Shown here: one piece after another, positions 15,985-24,330 of the stretch
How positions within the stretch are numbered: position 1 is the first letter of the stretch
Layout: each line of letters begins with the position of its first letter
Assembly (NCBI GenBank): GCA_045649545.1
Contig: JAZRQE010000053.1
Span: 1 to 31,670, forward strand
Length of the DNA: 31,670 nt
Source of the DNA: UMGS172 sp045649545
GTDB lineage: Bacteria; Bacillota; Clostridia; Oscillospirales; Acutalibacteraceae
Direction of reading: 5' to 3'
Translations under genes and position numbers: made by a program
Notes under the pieces: model-generated
Databases searched by the model: none
What the model saw: the letters and a program-made list of their open reading frames with translations, nothing else
What the model was told of the DNA's origin: nothing

Positions 15985-16976
15985 CTGTTATTCATCCTTT
16001 CAAATGTCACCTGCATTGGCTCTAACGAGTCATCGCCCTTGACACTTACTTTATATCCTAACCTTGTCAATTTTATAATATTTGCCTTTTTATTGCCCGT
16101 CACCTTAGAAATTTCTTTCGGATTGACGTGCAAAATATACTCACCCTTTTGGGGTAATAACTTAATTATTTTATTGTAATACCGTTTTGAGTCACACAAC
16201 TCACGAAATGCCGGATGCCACGGACCTGCGACATATCTTTCTTGCTCAATTGTATGCAGTCCAGTACGGATAACCTTAATGCCGTGTAATTCGAACAAAT
16301 CAAGTAATTCAGCACATAAATCGACCGTATCCTCTAAAGTCGGTGGAATATATTCACCTGAGTTTACCAAACTTTCAAGATACGTACCGCTTAATGTTAT
16401 TGTGGGGTAAATTCTAACGGTATCAGGCTTTAATTTTATTATTTCTTCTGCAGTAAACTTATCGGTTTCGTATGTACTTTTATAAAGTCCGGTCATCATT
16501 TGAAGGCCTAACTGGAACCCAAAAGACTTTATCAGTTCTGATGCTTTTTTTACATCCAAAGCATAATGACCACGGTTGTTGAGCGTTAAAACCTCGTCAC
16601 ACATACTTTGTGCACCAAGTTCAATCGCCGAGACTCCATACTGTTTTAAAATCTCCAAAACCTCATCATCAATACAATCAGGTCTTGTTGAAATACGGAT
16701 TCCGCAAATGTCACCGCACTTTACAGATCTGAATGCCGATTCTAAAAGTTCAATCATATATTCGCGGTCGATTGCAGTGAAACTACCGCCGAAAAATGCA
16801 AGTTCTGTAGTTTTAGGATTATAATTTGCCGACAATTTAGCCGTATTTACCGCATCTTCAATATCATCACTACTCGGCAACTTAACCGTACCGGTGATAA
16901 TATTTTGGTCGCAAAAACTACATCGGTTAGGGCATCCTAAATGCGGCACAAAAATTGAAATATTGGCGTGGCTCAT
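15975..16976 (-). CDS. Elp3-like radical SAM protein without acetyltransferase domain
   Basis: The 333-residue radical SAM enzyme has the cluster motif CPNRCSFCDQ (CxxxCxxC) near residue 15. The SAM-binding AFFGGSFTA, STRPDCI and ELGAQSM segments resemble the Elp3 catalytic core. The C-terminal AGPWHPAFRELCDSKRYYNKI matches the radical SAM C-terminal extension. The GNAT acetyltransferase domain of true Elp3 is absent. Proteins of this type are commonly found between rnc and smc in Clostridia, and their substrate is unknown; RNA modification is a reasonable guess given the neighbours. It overlaps rnc by 4 bases (ATGA) and smc by 10 bases. Confidence 0.88.
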   Translation of the reverse strand: MSHANISIFVPHLGCPNRCSFCDQNIITGTVKLPSSDDIEDAVNTAKLSANYNPKTTELAFFGGSFTAIDREYMIELLESAFRSVKCGDICGIRISTRPDCIDDEVLEILKQYGVSAIELGAQSMCDEVLTLNNRGHYALDVKKASELIKSFGFQLGLQMMTGLYKSTYETDKFTAEEIIKLKPDTVRIYPTITLSGTYLESLVNSGEYIPPTLEDTVDLCAELLDLFELHGIKVIRTGLHTIEQERYVAGPWHPAFRELCDSKRYYNKIIKLLPQKGEYILHVNPKEISKVTGNKKANIIKLTRLGYKVSVKGDDSLEPMQVTFERMNNSCF

Positions 16977-17656
16977 ACATCTAAGCCCATAAGTTCAAGT
17001 GCTTTTTTTGCGGCAGACTGCTCTGCTTGTTTTTTGCTGTGTCCATCGCCCTGACCGATGACATTCGAATTAAGTCTTACTTCAACAGTAAAATGTTTAT
17101 CGTGGTCAGGACCTTCCTCACCAACCAAAACATAACTCAATTCCTCACCAGGGTTTTTCTGAATGATTTCCTGTAATTGAGTTTTATAATCGTGAAATGC
17201 CTCTTCAACAGTATGATGTTTGATTTCGTCTTTAATAAAACGCATAACGTGGTTGCGAGCAGTCTCCATACCGCCGTCAAGATACATAGCCGCAAGCAAT
17301 GCCTCAAACGCATCGGCTAAAATCGACGGACGTTCTCTTCCGCCGTTTTGCTGTTCGCCTTTGCCTAAAAACAGAAATTTTCCAAGTTCTATTTCTCGTG
17401 CAAACGCAGCAAGGGACTTTTCACAAACCAATGACGCACGAAGTTTTGTGAGTTCTCCCTCAGGGTACTGCTTAAAGTTACGGAAAATATACTCCGAAAC
17501 TATAATTGAAAGCACAGAATCGCCCAAAAATTCCAATCGCTCGTTAGATTCGGGAATACTTTTAACTTCGTTTATATAAGAAGTGTGAGAAAGTGCACGA
17601 AGCATTAAAGACTTATCCTTAAATTCATAGCCGATAATTTGCTCTAATTCTTTCAT
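16973..17656 (-). CDS. rnc: Ribonuclease III
   Basis: RNase III cleaves double-stranded RNA in rRNA and mRNA maturation. The 227 residues comprise the endonuclease domain, with the signature NERLEFLGDSVLSIIVSEY (catalytic E42 and D46) and ILADAFEALLAAMYLDGG. A C-terminal double-stranded RNA-binding domain begins near residue 155 (DYKTQLQEIIQKN, then GEGHSKKQAEQSAAKKAL-like residues). AAGGTG precedes the ATG by 5 bases. It lies 9 bases after plsX; the acpP gene that often stands between plsX and rnc is not here. Confidence 0.97.
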   Translation of the reverse strand: MKELEQIIGYEFKDKSLMLRALSHTSYINEVKSIPESNERLEFLGDSVLSIIVSEYIFRNFKQYPEGELTKLRASLVCEKSLAAFAREIELGKFLFLGKGEQQNGGRERPSILADAFEALLAAMYLDGGMETARNHVMRFIKDEIKHHTVEEAFHDYKTQLQEIIQKNPGEELSYVLVGEEGPDHDKHFTVEVRLNSNVIGQGDGHSKKQAEQSAAKKALELMGLDV

Positions 17657-17665
17657 TTTGACACC

Positions 17666-18676
17666 TTATTCCTCGACATCTGCTGTTTTTACAACAGCTA
17701 AATCAGAGGAAATCTTATTTATAACATCATTTTCAATACATAATTTTGCCTGACGGATTGCATTTTTAATAGCCTTGGCATTTGAGCCGCCGTGAGCCTT
17801 AATTACAGGCTTTTTGACACCTAATAACGGAGCTCCGCCAACCTCACCGTAATCACCAAATTTCTTAAGTCCTGCCATCTGTTTTTTTGCAAGTAAATAA
17901 GAAATTTTAGTTTTAAAATTGGTAGTGAAAACACCTTTTAACATCTTCATAAGGTTCATTGCTACACCCTCATAAAGTTTTAAGGCAATGTTTCCGGTAA
18001 ATCCGTCTGCAATAACACAGTCACAAACACCTGCAGGCATTTCACGGGATTCAACATTACCAATGAAATTTATAGGGCTTTCTTTTAACAGTTTATATGC
18101 TTCTAACTGCAACGGTGTACCTTTAGTATCCTCTGTACCAATATTAAGCAGACCTACTTCGGGGTTTTCGACGCCCTCTATATTCTGCATATAAAGTGAA
18201 GCCATTATACCAAACTGCTGTAACATCTCGGGACGGCACTCAGCATTTGCACCGCAATCCATCAAAATAAACTTTTTTGTTCTTGACGGCATAACTGTAC
18301 CTAACGCAGGACGCTTTATACCTTTAATTCTTTTAATAATAAAGGTTGCACCTGCAACAACTGCTCCGGTACTGCCTGCTGATACAAACGCATCAGCTTT
18401 ATCATCAGCAACCAGCTGCAAAGCAAGTCCTAACGAGGTATTTTTCTTTGAACGCACAATATCGGTCGGTTGGTCGTGCATATCGAACACTTCTTCAGTG
18501 TGTGCGATTTCAATACCATTAATATCAATATTATTATCAGCCGCAACCGACTTTATAATATCCTCGTTTCCGGTCAATAAAATTTCAACACCGTATTCAT
18601 TTTTTGCAGCAACCGCACCCTTAATGATTTCTAAAGGTGCATTATCTCCGCCAAATGCGTCAACTGCAATTTTCAT
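17666..18676 (-). CDS. plsX: Phosphate acyltransferase PlsX
   Basis: PlsX makes acyl-phosphate from acyl-ACP, the donor for the first acylation of glycerol 3-phosphate by PlsY. The 336 residues carry the family signatures MKIAVDAFGGDNAP, SAGSTGAVVAGATF, RPALGTVMPS, LLNIGTEDTKGTPLQ, DGFTGNIALKLYEG and GGAPLLGVKKPVIKAHG. The ATG at 18676 lies 8 bases after GAGGAGGA; a TTG two codons earlier is less likely. Neither fapR, acpP nor the fab genes are adjacent. Confidence 0.96.
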   Translation of the reverse strand: MKIAVDAFGGDNAPLEIIKGAVAAKNEYGVEILLTGNEDIIKSVAADNNIDINGIEIAHTEEVFDMHDQPTDIVRSKKNTSLGLALQLVADDKADAFVSAGSTGAVVAGATFIIKRIKGIKRPALGTVMPSRTKKFILMDCGANAECRPEMLQQFGIMASLYMQNIEGVENPEVGLLNIGTEDTKGTPLQLEAYKLLKESPINFIGNVESREMPAGVCDCVIADGFTGNIALKLYEGVAMNLMKMLKGVFTTNFKTKISYLLAKKQMAGLKKFGDYGEVGGAPLLGVKKPVIKAHGGSNAKAIKNAIRQAKLCIENDVINKISSDLAVVKTADVEE

Positions 18677-18700
18677 TTTCAATTCCTCCTCATTTAGGAC

Positions 18701-20044
18701 TTATATTTTAGATTTTGTTTCAATTTCAACCTCGGGTACAGAATCTGTAAACTTATTATCACAAAACCACCTTGCCGAGCGATAGAAAAGTTCTGCATAA
18801 CGTTTCTGTTTATCTCTGATGTGCTCACTTAATGGTGGTAAAACGCCAAAATTAGCACCCATAGGCTGAAAATCCTTAACTGTCGGGTCACTGATATAAC
18901 CTGACAAAGCACCAAGCATAGTAAAATCGGAAAAATCTATTTCATTTTTTAACTTTAATTTGACCGCTAAATGATAAGCCGCCATAATACCCGATGCCGC
19001 AGATTCCATATACCCTTCAACACCACTGATTTGTCCGGCAAAACTAACTTTAGGGTGATTTTTCATCGAAAAATCTTTATTAAGCACTTTCGGTGAATTC
19101 AAAAACGAATTGCGGTGCATTACTCCGTAACGCACAAACTCAGCATTCTCAAGTCCCGGTATCATACCGAACACCCTTTTTTGCTCACCGAATTTCAAAT
19201 TAGTTTGAAAACCGACTAAATTAAGCATAGTACCTTTTGAGTTTTCTTTACGTAACTGCACAACTGCCCACGGTCTGTGACCGGTATTTGGGTCACGCAA
19301 GCCAACCGGTTTTAAAGGACCGAAACGCATTGCGTCTTTTCCGCGTGTAGCCAAAACCTCAATCGGCATACAACCCTCATACACCTTTAATGGGTTGTCA
19401 GCATCGTGTAAAATTGCCCTTTCAGCTGAAATTAACGCTTCATAAAACTGCTCATATTCTTGCTTGTTAAAAGGGCAATTTATGTAGTCGTCGCCGCCCT
19501 TACCGTAGCGGCTTTCACTGAAAACTTTAGAGTAATCTATACTTTCCGCTGTGACAATCGGTGCCGCCGCATCAAAGAAATTAAGATAATCTTCCCCACA
19601 CAGTGACTTGATATTTTCGTACAAATCCCCATCAGTCAAAGGTCCGGTGGCAATAATTGTATACTCATCGGAATTGATTTGTGTAACCTCTTCGTGAATA
19701 ACCGTTATATTAGGATGATTTTTAATTTTTTCAGTAATAAAATTCGAGAATAAGTCACGGTCAACCGCCAAAGCACCGCCTGCGGGGACTGCACAACTAT
19801 TAGCGGCTTCAACACATACCGAGCCTACTTGAGCCATTTCCCATTTAAGAAGTCCTGCGGCAGAGTTAAGCCGTTTTGCTTTAAGTGAATTAGAGCAAAT
19901 CAGTTCAGCAAAGCCCTCTGACTTATGTGCAGGTGTATACTTTTTAGGTTTCATTTCGTAAAGTTGGACCTTTACACCCAAATTTGCCAAAAAGTATGCC
20001 GCTTCCGAGCCTGCAAGACCGGCACCTATTACCTTAACCTTCAT
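18701..20044 (-). CDS. trmFO: Folate-dependent tRNA (uracil-54-C5) methyltransferase
   Basis: TrmFO is a flavoprotein that makes ribothymidine at position 54 of tRNA, with methylenetetrahydrofolate as carbon donor. The protein of 447 residues starts with the FAD-binding MKVKVIGAGLAGSEAA. The two Cys residues shown to matter in the B. subtilis enzyme have counterparts at C50 (ELICSNSLKA) and C225 (YEGCMPIEVLATRG). RFGPLKPVGL, GFQTNLKF and GVEGYMESAASG are family signatures. The ATG at 20044 is preferred because family homology begins there and GGATGA lies just upstream; the ATG three codons earlier is possible. It overlaps the topA stop by 11 bases. The topA-trmFO neighbourhood is typical of Firmicutes. 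Confidence 0.95.
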   Translation of the reverse strand: MKVKVIGAGLAGSEAAYFLANLGVKVQLYEMKPKKYTPAHKSEGFAELICSNSLKAKRLNSAAGLLKWEMAQVGSVCVEAANSCAVPAGGALAVDRDLFSNFITEKIKNHPNITVIHEEVTQINSDEYTIIATGPLTDGDLYENIKSLCGEDYLNFFDAAAPIVTAESIDYSKVFSESRYGKGGDDYINCPFNKQEYEQFYEALISAERAILHDADNPLKVYEGCMPIEVLATRGKDAMRFGPLKPVGLRDPNTGHRPWAVVQLRKENSKGTMLNLVGFQTNLKFGEQKRVFGMIPGLENAEFVRYGVMHRNSFLNSPKVLNKDFSMKNHPKVSFAGQISGVEGYMESAASGIMAAYHLAVKLKLKNEIDFSDFTMLGALSGYISDPTVKDFQPMGANFGVLPPLSEHIRDKQKRYAELFYRSARWFCDNKFTDSVPEVEIETKSKI

Positions 20045-22151
20045 TGGCTTCATCCGACTTTTTAGTTGCTCTTTTACGGGTAACTTCTTTTTCAAAACCG
20101 CAATTTTCGGTCAAGCAATGAAGTTTACCCTTACCCTTGAACAGTGTTTTTCCGCAAGTAGGACAATTCTCGGCAGTTGGCTCATCCCAAGTCATAAATT
20201 TACAATTCGGGAAACTGCCGCAACCGTAAAACTTCTTGCCTTTTTTGGTGTTTCTTTGAACAAGCTTACTGTCACAAACGGGACAAGAGCCTTTAATATC
20301 ACCGGTCAAAGGCTTAGCATTTTTACATTCAGGGTATCCCGGGCAAGCCAAGAATTTACCGAAACGACCGTTTTTGACAACCATTTTTCTTCCGCAAAGT
20401 TCACAAACAACATCAGTTTCCTCGTCGGGAACCTTAACACGCTGTCCGTCCATATCAACTTCTGCGGCCTTTAAGGTTTTGGCAAAACCGTCATAAAATT
20501 TAGAAATAACATCAACCCATTCTAAAGAGCCGTCACCGATTAAATCAAGTTCTTCTTCCATACCTGCAGTGAATTTAATATCAACAATTTTCGGGAAATG
20601 TTCACACATAATATCGGTAACAGCCTCACCTAAAGGTGTCGGTGCGTATGCTTTACTGATTTTAGTTACATAATCACGCTGCTCAATATTAGAAACAATC
20701 GGTGCATAGGTAGCAGGTCTACCAATACCGTTTTCATCAAGTGCTTTAGTAAGCGTTGCATAATTATATCTAACCGGCGGTTGAGTAAAATGTTGTTCAC
20801 CCTTAACTCCGTCAACACCGTCGGTCTTTAATACATCACCGACCGCAAGCTTCGGAATTGCACTGTTTTCTTCTTCCTCATCGTCGTGCGACTCGGTGTA
20901 AAGAGCAGTGTAACCGTCAAATTTAACCTTATAACCGCTTGCTTTAAAGAGATAGCCGTTATTCTCTATATCGACTGCAACAGTATCCTGCAAGCATGCC
21001 GACATTAAAGAAGCAATAAAACGCTCCCAAACCAACTTATAAAGCTTATACTGTTCGGCTGTAAGCGATGCTTTAACCGATTCGGGTGTATTTTCAACCG
21101 AAGTAGGACGTATTGCCTCGTGGGCATCTTGAGTGCCTTTTTTAGCTTTGAAATAACGGGGTTTAGACGGGTTATACTGACTGCCGAAACGGTTTTCAAT
21201 GAATGTTTTGGCAGCCTCACGGGCTTCCTCTGAAATACGAAGAGAGTCGGTTCTCATATAGGTAATAAGACCGATACTACCCTTACCTTCGATTTCAACA
21301 CCCTCGTACAACTGTTGGGCAATACGCATGGTGCGTTTACCGTCGTAACCTAATCTGCGGGAAGCCTCCTGCTGCATAGTTGAGGTATTAAAAGGAGGAG
21401 CAGGTTGTTTGGTCCTTGTGCCTGTTTTTACGTTTGAAACAGTAAATTCGCCCGATTTAACCTTACTCAAAATTTCATTCGCGGTGGCTTCATTCGGTAT
21501 TTCAACCTTTTTGCCGTCAACAGTACCGTAGAATTTGGTGACGAATTTCTTTTTATCCTTAATTAATTTTGCCTCAATAGTCCAGTATTCTTCAGGCTCA
21601 AATGCTCTGATTTCTTTTTCGCGGTCAACAATTAAGCGAAGTGCCACCGACTGAACTCGTCCTGCAGACAAACCTCTTTTAACCTTTTTCCAAAGGAACG
21701 GACTCAATTTATAACCAACAAGTCGGTCGAGAACTCGGCGAGCCTGCTGTGCGTCAACCAGGTCAATATCCACTTTACGCGGATTGCTCATACCGGTTTC
21801 GACACCCGACTTGGTAATCTCATTAAACACAACACGGTTTTCATCGCTTAAATTTAAGCCTAGAACGTGTGCCAAATGCCAAGAAATAGCCTCTCCCTCA
21901 CGGTCAGGGTCGGTTGCGAGATAAACAAACTCGCTTTTTTCAGCCAAATCTTTTAGTTTTTTAATGACTTCCTTTTTATTTGCAAGGTTTTGATATTTAG
22001 GTTTAAATCCATGCTCAATATCAATACCCATTGAGGATTTAGGCAAGTCCCTTACGTGACCGGTGCAACCGACAACCTCAAAACCACTACCTAAATACTT
22101 TTGTACCGTTTTAGCCTTCGATGGAGACTCTAAAATTACTAACTTAGACAA
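20034..22151 (-). CDS. topA: DNA topoisomerase I
   Basis: This type IA topoisomerase relaxes negative supercoils. The 705 residues contain the Toprim domain (LVILESPSKAKTV at 4-16 and DPDREGEAIS at 81-90) and the catalytic Tyr Y298 in GLITYMRTDS. The C-terminal part has three four-Cys zinc modules: CELCG...CPGYPEC, CPVCD...CGSFPNC and CPTCG...CLTENC. A basic tail follows (KRATKKS). The start is TTG with a weak ribosome-binding site (GAGTGA). It follows dprA by 26 bases. Confidence 0.97.
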   Translation of the reverse strand: MSKLVILESPSKAKTVQKYLGSGFEVVGCTGHVRDLPKSSMGIDIEHGFKPKYQNLANKKEVIKKLKDLAEKSEFVYLATDPDREGEAISWHLAHVLGLNLSDENRVVFNEITKSGVETGMSNPRKVDIDLVDAQQARRVLDRLVGYKLSPFLWKKVKRGLSAGRVQSVALRLIVDREKEIRAFEPEEYWTIEAKLIKDKKKFVTKFYGTVDGKKVEIPNEATANEILSKVKSGEFTVSNVKTGTRTKQPAPPFNTSTMQQEASRRLGYDGKRTMRIAQQLYEGVEIEGKGSIGLITYMRTDSLRISEEAREAAKTFIENRFGSQYNPSKPRYFKAKKGTQDAHEAIRPTSVENTPESVKASLTAEQYKLYKLVWERFIASLMSACLQDTVAVDIENNGYLFKASGYKVKFDGYTALYTESHDDEEEENSAIPKLAVGDVLKTDGVDGVKGEQHFTQPPVRYNYATLTKALDENGIGRPATYAPIVSNIEQRDYVTKISKAYAPTPLGEAVTDIMCEHFPKIVDIKFTAGMEEELDLIGDGSLEWVDVISKFYDGFAKTLKAAEVDMDGQRVKVPDEETDVVCELCGRKMVVKNGRFGKFLACPGYPECKNAKPLTGDIKGSCPVCDSKLVQRNTKKGKKFYGCGSFPNCKFMTWDEPTAENCPTCGKTLFKGKGKLHCLTENCGFEKEVTRKRATKKSDEANEG

Positions 22152-22177
22152 AAAATCACTCTTTCTGGTGGAATATA

Positions 22178-23362
22178 TTATTTAAGGCGGTATCTTCCGC
22201 CGGGTAACGCTTCAATAAATCCGCAAATTTCAAGTTCGGTTACAGCACCCAAAACAGTGCCTGCTGAAAAGTCTGTACCTTCTATTGCATCGTCAGAAGT
22301 AAAATTGTCGCCGAACCGCTTAAAGACATTTAAAACTGTTACAGCTTCATCGCTTAGCATCCCCACATCGGGTTTAGCGGTTACTCTTTTTTCATCAAGT
22401 TCGGTGTTTTCAACTATAACATTTTTATTCGTTTTCGGTTTTTCTTTAATATACACCGGAGTTTTACGTTCAGGCGAATGTATTTTATCCGGATAAAGAC
22501 TTATGTATTCGTTAATTATATCGGTAACATTGAGTAAAGGTCTTGCACCGTCGGCAATCAAACGGTTTGAGCCTTCATATTGCGGTAAGGTAGGACTTCC
22601 GGGAATAACAAAAACATCTCTACCCTGTTCTGCCGCGTGAAGCGCAGTAATAAGCGTTCCGCTATCTATACCGCCTTCTAAAACCACAACAGCATTTGAC
22701 AGACCTGACATAATCCTGTTTCTTTGAGGAAACGAGCCTTTTGTAACCTTATAAAACGGAGGATACTCTGAAACTAAACAGCCGTTATGAGTTATTGTTT
22801 CACGTAATTCAGCGTTAACCTTTAGGTAATCTGCCTCAATTCCGCAACCCAAAACACCGATTGTATAACCACCGACTTCAATTGCACCTCTATGAGCCGC
22901 ACTGTCACCGCCAACCGCTCCGCCCGAAACAACAGTAAAACCGCACGATGCCAATGTATTTGCAATAACTCTACCGCAACCTGCACCGTAATCGGAAATT
23001 TTTCGCGGTCCTACAATCGCAACTGTGGGATTATTATTAAAATCGTACCTTGTTCCCTTTACATACAAAACTGCCGGCGGGTCAGGTAAATTTAACAGAC
23101 GTTCGGGGTATATGGAATCTTCCGGTGTAATAATATTTATTCCTGAATTTGCAGAATCTTTAATGATTTTGGCAATTTCTTTACGGGGAACATTATGAAG
23201 TTTTGCAATTTGAGATTTAGATAGATGACAGCGCGCAATTTTCTCACTGTCAGGTGCTTTATAAAAATTCTCGGCTGTCGAAAATTGTGATATAACTCTA
23301 CCAACGGCAGAATTTCCGTAACCTAAAACCTGTTGTAGCCAAATCCAATACTCAACCGACAT
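22178..23362 (-). CDS. dprA: DNA-processing protein DprA
   Basis: DprA loads RecA on single-stranded DNA taken up in transformation. The 394 residues have a Rossmann-like core beginning VAIVGPRKISDYGAGCGRV, followed by VVSGGAVGGDSAAHRGAI, FPQRNRIMSGLSNAVVVLEG and SGTLITALHAAEQGRDVFVIPG. A C-terminal winged-helix domain (about 330-394) ends GGRYRL. The usual SGxAxGID is SGGAVGGD here, a divergence within the DNA-binding pocket. GAGGTAAAGTA precedes the ATG. It overlaps the RNA methyltransferase stop by one base. No other competence genes are in view; dprA is kept in many non-competent bacteria. Confidence 0.94.
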   Translation of the reverse strand: MSVEYWIWLQQVLGYGNSAVGRVISQFSTAENFYKAPDSEKIARCHLSKSQIAKLHNVPRKEIAKIIKDSANSGINIITPEDSIYPERLLNLPDPPAVLYVKGTRYDFNNNPTVAIVGPRKISDYGAGCGRVIANTLASCGFTVVSGGAVGGDSAAHRGAIEVGGYTIGVLGCGIEADYLKVNAELRETITHNGCLVSEYPPFYKVTKGSFPQRNRIMSGLSNAVVVLEGGIDSGTLITALHAAEQGRDVFVIPGSPTLPQYEGSNRLIADGARPLLNVTDIINEYISLYPDKIHSPERKTPVYIKEKPKTNKNVIVENTELDEKRVTAKPDVGMLSDEAVTVLNVFKRFGDNFTSDDAIEGTDFSAGTVLGAVTELEICGFIEALPGGRYRLK

Positions 23363-24156
23363 TACTTTACCTCACTGCGGGTCATTTCCCACATAATTAC
23401 TGATGCGGCGGCAGCAGCGTTAAGCGATTCTGCACGACCTTTCATTGTAATAGTGATTTTACGGTCACAAAGGTTAATCGCAGTGTCGGTCAAGCCGTTA
23501 GCCTCATTTCCAATCAACACTGCACAGTTACCGCTAAAGTCAGCTACGGTAACATCACAATCTGCATTTTCTACAACCGAAGCAAACAAATTAAAGCATT
23601 TATCTTTAAGTGTTTGCAAGGTATTTGTAATATCGTCTGCAAAAATTACAGGTAATCTTAGCAATGCACCCATTGAAGCACGTTGACTTTTAGGCGAAAA
23701 CGGGTCACAGCTTTTATTTAAAACAATCAATCCCGAAATACCGAAGGCTTCGGCAGTACGGGCAATTGCTCCTAAATTTGCAGGGTCAGATGTGTTTTCA
23801 AGTACAATAAATTTACCGTTTTCTATTGTCTCAACCGACATCTTCTGTGGCATTTTTACAACGCACATAACCCCTTGCGGTGAAACTGTATCACTCATAT
23901 AAGAGAAAAGATTGTCAGGCACCTTAACGATTGTTTTTGCCTTTTGAATTAAAGTATTAAGCCTTTCAGACTCCTCTACACTTTCAGCAATAATCAATGT
24001 GTCAACAGTATAACCGTTAATTGCAGCATCCGCCGCAAGACGCAAGCCTTCAAGCACAAAAAGTCCTGTTTGCTTTCGTTCTTTTGCAGAGGTAAGTAGT
24101 TTTTTTACCGATTTTATAAGCTTATTCTCTTTACTTGTAATAACCGAAAAATCCAC
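23362..24156 (-). CDS. SpoU/TrmH-family RNA 2'-O-methyltransferase
   Basis: The protein of 264 residues has an N-terminal substrate-binding domain (ITSKENKLIKSVKKLLTSA, then GLFVLEGLRLAADAA) and a knotted SPOUT domain with motifs VLENTSDPANLGAIARTAEA, VLIGNEANGLTD and ITMKGRAESLNAAAAASVIM. It probably methylates the ribose of a tRNA or 23S rRNA residue with SAM; the target is not predictable from sequence. GTG at 24156 is taken as start because AAGGGG lies 8 bases upstream; the GTG three codons earlier overlaps that site. This is the first gene of the 15-gene block and sits about 66 bases downstream of its predicted transcription start. Confidence 0.9.
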   Translation of the reverse strand: MDFSVITSKENKLIKSVKKLLTSAKERKQTGLFVLEGLRLAADAAINGYTVDTLIIAESVEESERLNTLIQKAKTIVKVPDNLFSYMSDTVSPQGVMCVVKMPQKMSVETIENGKFIVLENTSDPANLGAIARTAEAFGISGLIVLNKSCDPFSPKSQRASMGALLRLPVIFADDITNTLQTLKDKCFNLFASVVENADCDVTVADFSGNCAVLIGNEANGLTDTAINLCDRKITITMKGRAESLNAAAAASVIMWEMTRSEVK

Positions 24157-24228
24157 ACTTACCACCCCTTAAATTCTAAATTCCACAAAACGACGGCATT
24201 ATCGCATATTAACTCATAATATTTTGTT

Positions 24229-24257
24229 ATTATAGCAGAATTCAACCATAAAATCAA
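24229..24257 (-). promoter_or_regulatory. Sigma-A promoter of the 15-gene block
   Basis: In the minus direction TTGATT (24252-24257), a 17-base spacer and TATAAT (24229-24234) form a near-consensus promoter. The predicted start point is near 24222. Downstream genes up to leuS are separated by at most 26 bases, and I see neither terminator nor another promoter of comparable quality among them. Confidence 0.85.
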
Positions 24258-24290
24258 GACCAAATAAAAAAACATAATAATGTAAGGCCA

Positions 24291-24322
24291 AAAAAAGTGC
24301 CGCAGATTTACTGCGGCACTTT
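24291..24322 (-). terminator. Terminator after the EF-G-like gene
   Basis: A perfect 12-bp stem (24294-24305 with 24311-24322, core GTGCCGCAG) has a 5-base loop and, in the minus direction, is followed by a U run. It begins 8 bases after the stop codon of the GTPase gene. Confidence 0.93.
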
Positions 24323-24330
24323 CTCAACGA

